Part shown: positions 26,622 to 36,600 of the stretch, piece after piece
Layout of the letters: the number at the start of each line of letters is the position of its first letter
Numbering within the stretch: position 1 is the first letter of the stretch
Source: Pedobacter puniceum
GTDB taxonomy: Bacteria > Bacteroidota > Bacteroidia > Sphingobacteriales > Sphingobacteriaceae
DNA length: 64,000 nt
NCBI RefSeq assembly: GCF_009674685.1
Contig: NZ_WKJI01000002.1
Coordinates: 868,001 to 932,000, forward strand
Direction of reading: 5' to 3'
Notes under the pieces: generated by a model
What the model saw: the letters and a program-made list of their open reading frames with translations, nothing else
What the model was told of the DNA's origin: nothing
Database searches by the model: none
Program-made: the position numbers and the translations under genes

Positions 26622-27048
26622 GTGTTTGGTATTTTAAAAATCATCAATCAAATAGAACGTATTTTTTAATGCTGTCATATTTAGGCTGTGCAGAGTTGAA
26701 GCCATTATTTATACCTTAAAATCGGGCGTTTATCCACTGGCTTTCCGGCCTCTTGACCGGCCATGTCAAGGTACTTTTATTCAAAGTATTAGTTTTATGT
26801 TTTGGCCTTCATGAATGCTTTGCATGTTTCCGCAAAAAGTACCCAAAAACTCTCCGCTACGCCGCTTGCTTCTAAAGGTTTTGCTAAGGCTAGTTCTGTA
26901 GCTGCCGCAACCGCCAAGGCGGAATTAAGCGTAAACGGTTGTTAATGCTTGGGCCAGACTTCAAAATAGAAACATACTCATACTATTAATTTATATTAAA
27001 TCTCAAGATGACAAACGACTCAGCCTAGTGCTTAGACTTTACTCAATT
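26622..27048. other. Intergenic stretch with degenerate dispersed repeats
   Basis: No gene is supported. The segment 26673-26703 (GTCATATTTAGGCTG, then CAGAGTTGAAGCC) resembles the Bacteroidota extragenic element GTCAnGCTGAGCGGAGTCGAAGCC. Near the other end, 27002-27012 reads CTCAAGATGAC, roughly its inverted counterpart. In between are C+G-richer palindromes, for example CCGCC-AA-GGCGG at 26911-26922. The whole looks like decayed extragenic repeat material between the two menaquinone genes. Confidence 0.45.
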
Positions 27049-27696
27049 TTATTTTTTAGACAAAGTATTTAAGTATTCGCCTAGCCATTCATTTAAATTC
27101 TTAACAGCTAAAGGGATGTTCCAGTTTGCTTTATTTCTTTTTTCTACATAATTAGAAATAGCTCTTACTTGCATGCCCGCTACACCTGCTTCTTCGCAAG
27201 CGTAAAAGAAAGCTGCACCCTCCATACTTTCTGTTTGTGGGAACAAACGTTCTTTTACATCCTCAATGCTATCTTCATTACCATGTACTTTATTCACGGT
27301 AATACCTGTAACTTTCTTTAAATCTGTTTCAAAATCATCATGTAGCTGTTGTAAAAATTCAACCTCTCCTAATTGCATTTCTTCTAGACTTAAAAACTCT
27401 TCATCGTCCTCGGCGCCAAGCTCGGCTAAAATATCTTTTTTTACCTGTACTACTTCTCCAATGGCTATGCGTTTACTAAAGCTACCTGCTATACCTGCGT
27501 TTATAGCTATATCATAATTTTGGCTTTCTAGCGCTTTGCCCAATGCATATGCAGTAGCAACCATGCCAACTCCGGTAACCAAAATATCAATTTTATGAGC
27601 TAAGTAAGTGAAGCTTAAACCCTTTTCGGGGATGCTTAATTTTTTAAATAATGGTGCTATTTCTTGATAAGTTGCAACAACAATTAGTATCCTCAT
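27049..27696 (-). CDS. mqnB: Futalosine hydrolase
   Basis: A 215-residue nucleoside-phosphorylase-fold enzyme that removes hypoxanthine from futalosine in menaquinone synthesis. Visible motifs are ILIVVATYQEIAPLF at the N-terminus, VTGVGMVATAYALG, AINAGIAGSFS, and ESMEGAAFFYACEEAGV with the conserved Met-Glu that contacts the ribose. Resemblance to 5'-methylthioadenosine nucleosidase is expected. Pairing with mqnD on the same strand favours MqnB. It is divergent from queD. Confidence 0.93.
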   Translation of the reverse strand: MRILIVVATYQEIAPLFKKLSIPEKGLSFTYLAHKIDILVTGVGMVATAYALGKALESQNYDIAINAGIAGSFSKRIAIGEVVQVKKDILAELGAEDDEEFLSLEEMQLGEVEFLQQLHDDFETDLKKVTGITVNKVHGNEDSIEDVKERLFPQTESMEGAAFFYACEEAGVAGMQVRAISNYVEKRNKANWNIPLAVKNLNEWLGEYLNTLSKK

Positions 27697-27753
27697 TCAA
27701 CAAATTTACACACAATGATTTAAAGTGTTTCTTATCCTTGCAAATGCTTTACG

Positions 27754-27761
27754 TATATTTG
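27754..27761 (+). promoter_or_regulatory. Candidate Bacteroidota -7 promoter element for queD
   Basis: TATATTTG matches the Bacteroidota -7 consensus TAnnTTTG exactly and lies 18 bp before the queD ATG. No perfect -33 TTTG was found at the expected distance (TTTC is present at 27728-27731). Confidence 0.5.
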
Positions 27762-27779
27762 CGCATTATTTAGGCAAAA

Positions 27780-28193
27780 ATGATTTATATTACAAGAAAA
27801 GAGCATTTTAATGCTGCCCATAAACTTTACCGTGAGGATTGGAGCAAAGAGAAAAACGAAGAGCTTTTTGGTAGATGCGCAAATGCTAACTGGCATGGCC
27901 ATAATTATGATTTATATGTTACCATAAAAGGTAATATTAATCCTGATACGGGTTTTGTGATTGATTTAAAAGAACTAAAAGATATTATTTTAGTAAATGT
28001 TATTGATAAGCTAGACCATAGAAATTTAAATTTAGATGTTGATTTTATGAAAGGTAAAATGGCATCTACAGAGGTTTTAGCCATAGAAATTTGGAAACAA
28101 TTAGAATCTCATATTGCTGCTAGAGGAGCGCAATTGCATAGCATAAAACTTTATGAAACTGCCAATAATTACGTTGAGTATTTTGGCGATTAA
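27780..28193 (+). CDS. queD: 6-carboxytetrahydropterin synthase / 6-pyruvoyl-tetrahydropterin synthase family
   Basis: A 137-residue T-fold enzyme. Zinc ligands H14 (FNAAHKLY) and H39/H41 (NWHGHNY) are present, with a candidate catalytic cysteine C33 in FGRCANANW. The acid pair is in LDHRNLN and KLYETANNYVEY. It acts on dihydroneopterin triphosphate, the FolE product. The adjoining folE gene 9 bp downstream supports a shared pterin step toward queuosine or a tetrahydropterin. QueD is the likelier identity, but the two activities are hard to separate from sequence. Confidence 0.9.
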   Translation: MIYITRKEHFNAAHKLYREDWSKEKNEELFGRCANANWHGHNYDLYVTIKGNINPDTGFVIDLKELKDIILVNVIDKLDHRNLNLDVDFMKGKMASTEVLAIEIWKQLESHIAARGAQLHSIKLYETANNYVEYFGD

Positions 28194-28202
28194 CACATCC
28201 GT

Positions 28203-28838
28203 ATGAGTCTTGATAACCAACATGATGATTTTGCTGAAGAAAATGGCTATGCTAAAATAGACCGTTATAACAGTAAAAAAATCAATAAAATAGCAGCCAA
28301 CTATGCAGAAATACTTTCTGAAATAGGGGAAAACCCGCAAAGGGAAGGCTTGCTAAAAACACCAGAGCGTGTTGCCAAAGCTTTACAGTTTTTAACCCAT
28401 GGTTATGATTTAGATGCAGCAGAAGTTTTACGTTCTGCCATGTTTCAGGAAGATTATAGCCAAATGGTTATCGTAAAAGATATCGAAGTATACTCCATGT
28501 GTGAACACCACATGTTACCTTTCTTTGGTAAGGCGCATATTGCTTACATCCCTAACGGGCATATTGTGGGCTTAAGTAAAATACCTAGAGTGGTAGATAT
28601 TTTTGCCAGAAGGTTACAGGTACAAGAAAGGTTAACTAACGAGATTAGAGATTGTATACAAGATACGCTTAAACCAGCAGGTGTTGCCGTAGTGATGGAG
28701 TGTAAACACATGTGTATGAGTATGCGTGGCATACAAAAACAAAATTCTGTTACTACAACATCGGCCTTTACAGGGCAATTTATTATAGAAAAAACACGGT
28801 CTGAATTTTTAAGGCTGATAGCTGCAAATTTAGCTTAG
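28203..28838 (+). CDS. folE: GTP cyclohydrolase I
   Basis: A 211-residue FolE that converts GTP to 7,8-dihydroneopterin triphosphate, the entry to folate and queuosine synthesis. Landmarks are [14 protein letters not shown], the zinc/catalytic block [39 protein letters not shown], and the second zinc site [11 protein letters not shown]. The C-terminus SEFLRLI is normal. It forms an operon with queD. Confidence 0.97.
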   Translation: MSLDNQHDDFAEENGYAKIDRYNSKKINKIAANYAEILSEIGENPQREGLLKTPERVAKALQFLTHGYDLDAAEVLRSAMFQEDYSQMVIVKDIEVYSMCEHHMLPFFGKAHIAYIPNGHIVGLSKIPRVVDIFARRLQVQERLTNEIRDCIQDTLKPAGVAVVMECKHMCMSMRGIQKQNSVTTTSAFTGQFIIEKTRSEFLRLIAANLA

Positions 28839-28865
28839 ATTAAAATTTTAGCATACCCCTGTTTT

Positions 28866-28890
28866 GTCGGGCTGAGCGGATTTGAAGCCT
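28866..28890. repeat. Extragenic repeat remnant
   Basis: GTCGGGCTGAGCGGATTTGAAGCCT closely follows the Bacteroidota extragenic sequence GTCAGGCTGAGCGGAGTCGAAGCCT. A more diverged copy lies at 26673-26703. The name of the repeat family is not asserted. Confidence 0.45.
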
Positions 28891-28932
28891 TTTTAAGACA
28901 TTCTAATTATATTTTAAACCAAATAAAACACA

Positions 28933-29814
28933 ATGAGAGCATATATTTTTCCTGGTCAGGGTGCACAGTTTGTAGGGATGGGTAAAGACCTTTATGAAAC
29001 ATCAGCGCAAGCGAAAGACTTGTTTGAAAAAGCAAATGAAATTTTAGGTTTCAGAATTACTGATGTGATGTTTAACGGTACCGATGAAGATTTAAAACAA
29101 ACCAACGTTACACAACCTGCTATTTTCTTACACTCGGTTATATTAGCTAAGGTTTTAGGGGATGATTTTAAGCCCGATATGGTTGCAGGGCATTCTTTGG
29201 GCGAGTTTTCTGCCTTAGTATCTGCCGGAGCTTTATCTTTTGAAGATGGTTTAAGGCTAGTTGCTGCCAGAGCTAATGCCATGCAAAAAGCTTGCGAGTT
29301 ACAACCATCTACCATGGCGGCAATTTTAGGTTTAGATGATTTTACGGTTGAAGATATTTGCCAACGTGTAAGCGATGTTGTGGTGCCAGCCAATTATAAC
29401 TGCCCAGGGCAATTGGTTATCTCTGGTAGCATTGCTGGTATTGATAAAGCTTGCGAGTTATTAACTGCTGCCGGAGCAAAAAGAGCCTTAAAATTGAATG
29501 TTGGTGGTGCTTTCCACTCGCCATTAATGGAAGCGGCAAGGGTAGAGTTAGAGGCGGCTATTGTAGCCACTCAGTTTAACGAGCCTATTTGCCCAGTTTA
29601 CCAAAATATTGATGCTAAACCTTATAAAGATATAGCATCAATAAAAGCCAATTTAATTGCCCAACTTACAGGTTCTGTAAAGTGGACGCAAACTGTACAG
29701 AAGATGCTTGAGGATGGTGGTACCGAATTTATAGAAGTTGGGCCTGGGAATGTTTTACAAGGTCTGGTAAAGAAGGTAGATAGAAGCGTAAGCACATCAA
29801 GCGCAAGCTTATAA
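28933..29814 (+). CDS. fabD: Malonyl-CoA:acyl carrier protein transacylase
   Basis: A 293-residue FabD that loads malonate onto ACP for fatty-acid synthesis. Motifs are PGQGAQFVGMGKDL at the N-terminus, catalytic S88 in VAGHSLGEFSAL, a conserved Arg in AARANAMQ, and His in GGAFHSPLM. Length is standard. It is a single gene with a strong terminator directly after. Confidence 0.96.
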   Translation: MRAYIFPGQGAQFVGMGKDLYETSAQAKDLFEKANEILGFRITDVMFNGTDEDLKQTNVTQPAIFLHSVILAKVLGDDFKPDMVAGHSLGEFSALVSAGALSFEDGLRLVAARANAMQKACELQPSTMAAILGLDDFTVEDICQRVSDVVVPANYNCPGQLVISGSIAGIDKACELLTAAGAKRALKLNVGGAFHSPLMEAARVELEAAIVATQFNEPICPVYQNIDAKPYKDIASIKANLIAQLTGSVKWTQTVQKMLEDGGTEFIEVGPGNVLQGLVKKVDRSVSTSSASL

Positions 29815-29832
29815 AAAAGAAACAAATAATGA

Positions 29833-29867
29833 AACAGCGGGAAAGGAATACTTTCCCGTTGTTTTTT
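29833..29867 (+). terminator. Rho-independent terminator after fabD
   Basis: AACAGCGGGAAAG pairs with CTTTCCCGTTGTT across a 5-nt loop, followed by TTTTTT to 29867. The stem has one G-T pair. Confidence 0.88.
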
Positions 29868-29926
29868 GGCTTGATTTTTAAGTTTGACTATCTTTAGATG
29901 ATTACGATGAATTAGTTTGATACTCG

Positions 29927-32900
29927 TTGAAGACAAATACTAAAATACGCTGGCTTTTATTAATTGTTACCATTGGTTTATTTGCAACCTCATTAACAGC
30001 GAGGTGGGCAGCAACCCGTTCTTCAAATTTGGAAGATGTTGCCCAAGATATTGCTGATAAGCTAGGCGAAAAAGAGCTTTTTATTTACGATTATCTGGCA
30101 GATTCTGTACGTTTTCAGAATCTAAAACGTATTAATAAAAATGCATCCGAGGCTTTAGATATCATCAATTACTTTACCTCAAATCAAGTTTATTTTCAGG
30201 TATTTAAAGATGATCAACTGGTTTTTTGGTCTGACAATAAAATAAGCGCTAGTTACGCTTTAAACATTAAACAAGGCGCTTCTTTTGTAGAATATCAGAA
30301 TGGTTGGTATGAAGTTGTTAAGAAAGATGATAAAAACTACAGCATTATTTTTTATATCCTCGTTAAAGATAAATATCCCTACAGAAACCAATTTTTAAAC
30401 GACCATAGCAGCAATAGTATCATTAAAGACCCTACCATTGGCATTGCTGATATTAATGATAAAAATGTAGCAGATATTAGAAATCTGGAAGACCGTTATT
30501 TGTTCTCTATTAAGCGTACTGCGGGTATCAACAATATCCCCTACACCAATATTGAAATTTTAATGTGGGCCATTGGTTTGTTAACTTTATGCTTGCTTAT
30601 CAATAGTATATGTAAGTATTATGCAGACAACGGCAGCCCTATATTAGCCTCTTTAGCTTTACTTTTTGCTTTTATTGCCTTACGTTTTGTGGGCTTACAA
30701 TACCATTTCCCTGATGCTTTATATAACTTGGATATATTTAGTCCGAGAATATATGCATCTAACTATTACTTCCCTTCTTTGGCAGATTATGGATTAAATA
30801 TTCTACTGGCTTTATGGTTTACCATTTTTGTTTTTAGCTATAAAGAGAAGATATTTAAACCTATCCATAATTTATGGTTTGGCTATCCTATCCTCATATA
30901 TGCGGCTTTTTTTATAGCCTTACTTTCTAATATACTTTCTGATTTATTTTTCGGTTTGGTATTTAACTCTAACATTAATTTTAAGGTTACCAATATTGTA
31001 AACCTTGATGGCTGGAGCGTGATAGGTATAGGTTTATTGTTGCTTACTTTACTTACCTATTATTTAATAGTTGTTATCCTGATAGATTTCTCTGCTTACA
31101 TTAAAATTAAGCTAGAAATTAAAGCAGCTATTATGGTAGTGGTTTTAATAGGCTTTAATTTATACCAGTCTTTTTTTGATGAGAATACCGTTTTCTTACT
31201 GCTGATTTTTCTCTTGATACTGATTATTGCTAGGGTTGTATATCAATACAAAGGGCAGATAGTTTTTCCGGCTTTGGTATTGATAACTTTAATATTAGCC
31301 ACCTTGGTATCTATCAAACTAAACCGATACGAGAATATAAAAGAACTGGAAACCCGTAAAAGGTTAGCTATTAAATTAGAATCGGCGGATGACCCACACG
31401 CCCTCATCCTGTTTACAGAAATTGAGGAAGAGATATTTAAAGACGATATTTTATCATCATATTTTAAAAATCCGCAAGGGTATAGAAAGCGCTTATACTC
31501 AAAGTTTCAGAACTATTACCTTACAGGATATTTGGGCGAATATGATTTTAAGCTCTTCGCTTTTAGGCTTGATGGCAGTGCTTTGGAAGAAAATGAAGAG
31601 GAACTTAATACCTATAAAACTTTAGTAGAAAGTGGTGCTATTAAGGTTTCTGATAATTTTTATAGGGTAAGTAATACTTTTGGTTTGCAAAACTACTTTG
31701 CTATCATCCCTGTAAAGGAAAAAGATACTTTGATAGGCTCTATGGTGATAGAGTTGAGGTCTAAAGATATTAGGGAATTTGGTACTTTTCCGCAACTGTT
31801 TAAGGATGGGAAGCTTATTTCTATTGAGGATTATGTTGATTATTCTTACGCTTACTATTACAATAACAAGCTGATTTACCAAACAGGTAATTTCATATAC
31901 GACCTCGTAAATAAAGATTTTAGCGGCAAGATTAAAGATTTTGTAATCCTCCGTAAGGATAATTACAGCCATATGATTTACCAGCCTGGGCCTAATAAAT
32001 ATATTGTTATTAGTAAAGAGTATCATACTTTTTGGAGAGAAATAGCCTCATTATCTTTCTTCTTTATCTTATTCTTGGTTTTTGGCTTGCTTATTATCTC
32101 CTATAAATGGATATGGGTCTTTGTAACTACTCACAAGTTTAATTTTCGCAATTTAAAATTCCGGTTATTCATTAATAGCGGCAAAATGTTATATAAAACC
32201 CGTATCCAAATAGCTTTGGTAATGGCGGTGGTAAGTTCTTTGGTTATTGTAGGTTTAATTACTTTCTCTTACATATCTATCCAATACAAAGAGCAGCAGG
32301 ATGATTTGATTAAAGAACGTATAAAAATTATAGTAGAAGCCTTTGAAAGCAGGGTAAAGTACAGAAATACAACTTTAAATATCGAGGAAGATATGATGTC
32401 TTTTACCGAGTTTTCTAAAATGTACAATACCGATTTAAATTTATACGATGTTAATGGCATCCTTATTAATTCTACCCAGCCCCGGGTATATAATTTAGGT
32501 ATCCAAGCTAAAAGAATGGATGCTTATGCTTTAATACAATTACGTTTACTGCAAAAAGCAGAGCTTTTACAAGATGAGCATATCGGTAATTTAAACTATA
32601 AATCTGCCTATATGCCAGTTAAAAATGCAGGTAATAATGTGATAGCTTATTTGCAATTACCTTATTTTTCTAATCAGAATGAGTTTAACCAAAGGATAGG
32701 AAACTTCTTAAACCTTCTGATTAATATTTATGTTTTGGTTTTTGTAGCTATAGGTTTTTTTGCTTTTATAGTAGCTAATCAAATTACATCGCCGCTTACG
32801 CTGATACAGGAAAGCATGGCTAAAACGGTTATCGGTAGAAAAAATAAACCCATATTTTGGCGTAGAAACGATGAGATAGGTAACCTCATTACCGAGTATA

Positions 32901-33628
32901 ATAAAATGATATTGGCCTTAGAAGAAAGTGCTAATAAATTGGCACAATCAGAAAGGGAAACTGCTTGGCGTGAGATGGCTAAGCAGGTAGCACATGAAAT
33001 TAAAAATCCGCTTACGCCGCTTCGTTTAGGTATACAAATGTTAGAGCGCTCTTGGAAAGAAAAAGATCCAAAATTTGATACCAAGTTTGAGAAGTTTAGC
33101 AAATCTTTCTTAGAACAAATAGATAGTTTAAGCAGCATCGCATCAGAGTTTTCTAACTTTGCCAAAATGCCCGATTTAAAACTTGAAGTTTTTGAATTGG
33201 TTGATGTTTTAAACCAAGCCATCCATATTTATAAACAAATGGAAGGTATACATATCATTTACGAGGAAGAAAACTTTAAAAACCTAAAAATTAAGGCCGA
33301 TAGAGACCAGCTATTGCGCTCTTTCAATAATTTACTAAAAAATGCTATCGAAGCTATGCCTGAGAATAAAGCAGGTATCATCAATATCAGTTGCCAAGTT
33401 TATACAGAAAAGGTAGAAATTAAAGTGCAAGATAACGGTACAGGAATAGCCGAAGACTTAAGAAGCAAAATTTTCACACCTAATTTTACTACCAAAAGCT
33501 CTGGAACGGGTTTAGGCTTAGCATTTGTGAAACAAGCTGTAGAGAATATTGGCGGAAATATTTATTTTACTACGCAAATTAATGCAGGAACATCTTTCTT
33601 CATTATCTTGCCTCTGGTAAATAAATGA
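29927..33628 (+). CDS. Large NtrY-like sensor histidine kinase
   Basis: A 1233-residue multi-span kinase. After an N-terminal anchor (about 8-25) and a periplasmic segment (to about 200), a bundle of hydrophobic helices spans about 205-475. A second soluble sensor region follows at about 480-700, then further helices near 705-725, 765-785 and 935-965. Next come a HAMP segment (about 965-1015) with SPLTLIQESM, HisKA with phospho-acceptor H1023 in QVAHEIKNPLTPLRLGIQML, and HATPase (NNLLKNAIEAMP, GTGLGLAFVKQ). TTG at 29927 is the only start after an in-frame stop. No response regulator is adjacent. Its end overlaps the next gene (ATGA). Confidence 0.9.
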   Translation: MKTNTKIRWLLLIVTIGLFATSLTARWAATRSSNLEDVAQDIADKLGEKELFIYDYLADSVRFQNLKRINKNASEALDIINYFTSNQVYFQVFKDDQLVFWSDNKISASYALNIKQGASFVEYQNGWYEVVKKDDKNYSIIFYILVKDKYPYRNQFLNDHSSNSIIKDPTIGIADINDKNVADIRNLEDRYLFSIKRTAGINNIPYTNIEILMWAIGLLTLCLLINSICKYYADNGSPILASLALLFAFIALRFVGLQYHFPDALYNLDIFSPRIYASNYYFPSLADYGLNILLALWFTIFVFSYKEKIFKPIHNLWFGYPILIYAAFFIALLSNILSDLFFGLVFNSNINFKVTNIVNLDGWSVIGIGLLLLTLLTYYLIVVILIDFSAYIKIKLEIKAAIMVVVLIGFNLYQSFFDENTVFLLLIFLLILIIARVVYQYKGQIVFPALVLITLILATLVSIKLNRYENIKELETRKRLAIKLESADDPHALILFTEIEEEIFKDDILSSYFKNPQGYRKRLYSKFQNYYLTGYLGEYDFKLFAFRLDGSALEENEEELNTYKTLVESGAIKVSDNFYRVSNTFGLQNYFAIIPVKEKDTLIGSMVIELRSKDIREFGTFPQLFKDGKLISIEDYVDYSYAYYYNNKLIYQTGNFIYDLVNKDFSGKIKDFVILRKDNYSHMIYQPGPNKYIVISKEYHTFWREIASLSFFFILFLVFGLLIISYKWIWVFVTTHKFNFRNLKFRLFINSGKMLYKTRIQIALVMAVVSSLVIVGLITFSYISIQYKEQQDDLIKERIKIIVEAFESRVKYRNTTLNIEEDMMSFTEFSKMYNTDLNLYDVNGILINSTQPRVYNLGIQAKRMDAYALIQLRLLQKAELLQDEHIGNLNYKSAYMPVKNAGNNVIAYLQLPYFSNQNEFNQRIGNFLNLLINIYVLVFVAIGFFAFIVANQITSPLTLIQESMAKTVIGRKNKPIFWRRNDEIGNLITEYNKMILALEESANKLAQSERETAWREMAKQVAHEIKNPLTPLRLGIQMLERSWKEKDPKFDTKFEKFSKSFLEQIDSLSSIASEFSNFAKMPDLKLEVFELVDVLNQAIHIYKQMEGIHIIYEEENFKNLKIKADRDQLLRSFNNLLKNAIEAMPENKAGIINISCQVYTEKVEIKVQDNGTGIAEDLRSKIFTPNFTTKSSGTGLGLAFVKQAVENIGGNIYFTTQINAGTSFFIILPLVNK

Positions 33629-36600
33629 TCAAGAAACTACTCATCGGCTTTATACTGCTTTTTGCTGGTGAGCATAGTTTTGCCCAATTCAAGAGTAATT
33701 TCCAATCTAAAAAAATAGCTGTAGCCGATACGATTACGATAGATACGCTGAGTATTCTACCCAATACGCTCAAAGTTTTTCATGAGCAGTTGATAGATAG
33801 CAGTATTTATAAAATAGATTATCCAAATGCTTTACTCATTTGGAAGCAAAAACCAGTGGTAGACTCTGTTACCATTACTTACCGTACTTTTCCGCTTTTA
33901 TTAACGCAAAAAAGCTTTCGTAAAAACCCAAGTTTAATAGAAGAAGCGGTTATCAATAACAACCCTTTTATTTACCGTCCAAAGCAAGAAGATAATACCC
34001 TTTTTAATTTTGATGGAATAGAAAAAAGTGGAAGTATCTCCCGCAGTATAGGTTTTGGTAACAATCAAGATTTATCTGTAAACTCTAACATGGTATTACA
34101 GTTGGCGGGTAAACTCAATAATGAAATAGAGTTTTCTGCTGCTATTTCTGATGATAATTTACCCATACAGCCAGAAGGAAATACCCAACAGATTAATGAT
34201 TTTGATAGGGTTTTCATCCAGCTAAAGCGTAAAGAAACCACCTTAATTGCTGGTGATTACGAATTGCGTAAACCCGATAGCTATTTCATGAATTATTTTA
34301 AACGTACGCAAGGTGCTTATGTATCAAACAGCTATAAAAACAAGAAAGGGCAGCTTTTTAATACGCAGGTAGCTGGTGCTGTGGCCAAAGGCCGCTCTGC
34401 CCGTAACCAGTTTGATGGTATAGAAGGTAACCAAGGCCCTTACCGTTTAACAGGTAACAATGGCGAACAATTTATTGTAGTTTTATCAGGTACAGAGCGT
34501 GTTTATATAGATGGGCAATTGTTGTTAAGGGGGCAGGATAACGATTATATTGTTGATTACAATACCTCAGAACTTACTTTCACTACCAAAAGGTTAATTA
34601 CCCGTTTTACCCGTATTGTGGTAGAGTTTGAATATTCTGATAAGGTTTTTGGTAGAAGTTTATACTATGTTAATCAGGATTTTAAATCAGAAAAATTAAA
34701 GATTGGCTTTAACTTATACTCAGAACAAGACAATCCTAACCGCCCCTTTTTACAAGATTTAAGTCAAGAGCAGCAGCAGTTTTTAAGTAGCATTGGTAAT
34801 AATATCAATCAGGCATTATTCCCTAACATAGACTCGGTTACGTTTAATGAGAACGAGATTTTATACCGCCGTTTAGATACTTTAGGCTTTAACCAAGTTT
34901 ATGTTTATTCTACCAATCCGCAATTGGCCAAATACCGCGTAGGCTTTTCTTTTGTTGGAGCAAACCGTGGTAACTATCGGGTTGATGCTTCTAGTACCGC
35001 CAACGGTAGGGTTTATGTATTTGTAGCGCCTATTAACAATATCCCGCAAGGAGATTACGAACCTGTTACCCTATTAATTACACCCAAAAAGCAACAATTG
35101 TTAACGCTTAACGCTGATTATCAACTGGCAAAAAAAACGCGTTTATTTACAGAGGTTGGGATGAGTAATAACGATGTAAACCTGTTTTCTGATTTGCAAA
35201 ATGCAGATAATAAAGGTTTGGCATACAAAGTAGTTTTAAATCAGCAAAACCGTTTAGCAGGGAATGATTCTACAGGACTAAAGTTAAACACCCAAATTAG
35301 CTACGAGTATGTGAACCAGCAATTTAAACCTTTAGAAAGATATCGCCCTGTAGAATTTGACCGCGATTTTAATTTTAGAGGCCTCAATTTAGAACAAGCA
35401 AATGAGCATTGGACCACCCTTTCTTTAGGTTTGTTTAAAACCGATGTCAAGCAATTAAAATATCAAATATCTAGCTTTACCAGAGGAGCCAATTACAGTG
35501 CTATACAACAAGCTGTAAACTCCAGATTTGCTTACAAGAAATATCTATTTAGTTATGATGCCAGTCTTTTGCAGTCTGAAGTTGGTTTAGATGAAGGCGA
35601 TTTTTTTAAGCAAAAACTCATATTAACCAAAGCTTTTAAAAGCTTTGAAACAGGTACTCGTTATGAAGAAGAGCTTAACAAAACCTATAACAGCATTAGC
35701 AAGCAATTAACCTTGCAATCTTTCAATTTTAGAGAGTACGATTTCTTCATTCGCTCTTTATCCAATAGCAAAACAGGCTTCCAACTAGGTTATATTACTC
35801 GTTTTGATGATATGCCCAATGGTAGCCAACTTACGCCTTTTAGTAAAGCCAATACTTTTACTGGTAAACTAGAACTCAATAAAAAGGGAAAATCTACCTT
35901 AACTATAAATACCAGCTACCGTACCATTAATTACCTGAAATTAGATAGCTTAAACCGAGACGAGGAAACGCTTTTAGGTAGGGTAGATTATAACCTCAAT
36001 GCTTTTAAAGGCTTTTTAAACCTCAATACTTTTTACGAGCTAGGTACAGGGCAAGAACCCCGAAGAGAGTTTATTTATTTAGAAGTACAGCCTGGGCAGG
36101 GTATTTACGCTTGGAATGATTATAACAGCAATGGTATTAAAGAGTTAAACGAGTTCGAGATTTCCCGCTTTCCAGACCAAGCCCGTTATATCCGTATTTT
36201 TAGGCCTAATAACGATTTTATCAGATCTAATTTTACCAGCATCAACCAAACTTTAAGACTTAACCCTGCAAGTATCTTTAAGAAAAAAGAAGGCATTTCT
36301 AAACTGATGGCTAAGCTTTCTTCCATATCTGCTTTAAGGATAGATAAGAAAGTTTTAGCTGGCGATGGTAATATTTTATTTAATCCTTTCCAAACCAATA
36401 TTGATGCGCAAAACTTGGTTTCTTTAAACTCTTTTATCAGGAACACCTTATTTTATAATCGCTTAAATGCTGTTTGGGGCATCGATATCAATATCCAAAA
36501 CACAGCCAGTAAGATTTTGCTAACCAATGGTTTTGATAGTCGTAACCAGCAAGAACAAGGTTTAAGACTGCGTTGGAACTTTATTAGAAAGAGTAATTTT

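Noticed and set aside
31622-33222. Minus-strand ORFs within the large kinase gene
   Set aside because: Antisense shadows; the plus-strand product has continuous, recognisable kinase domains.
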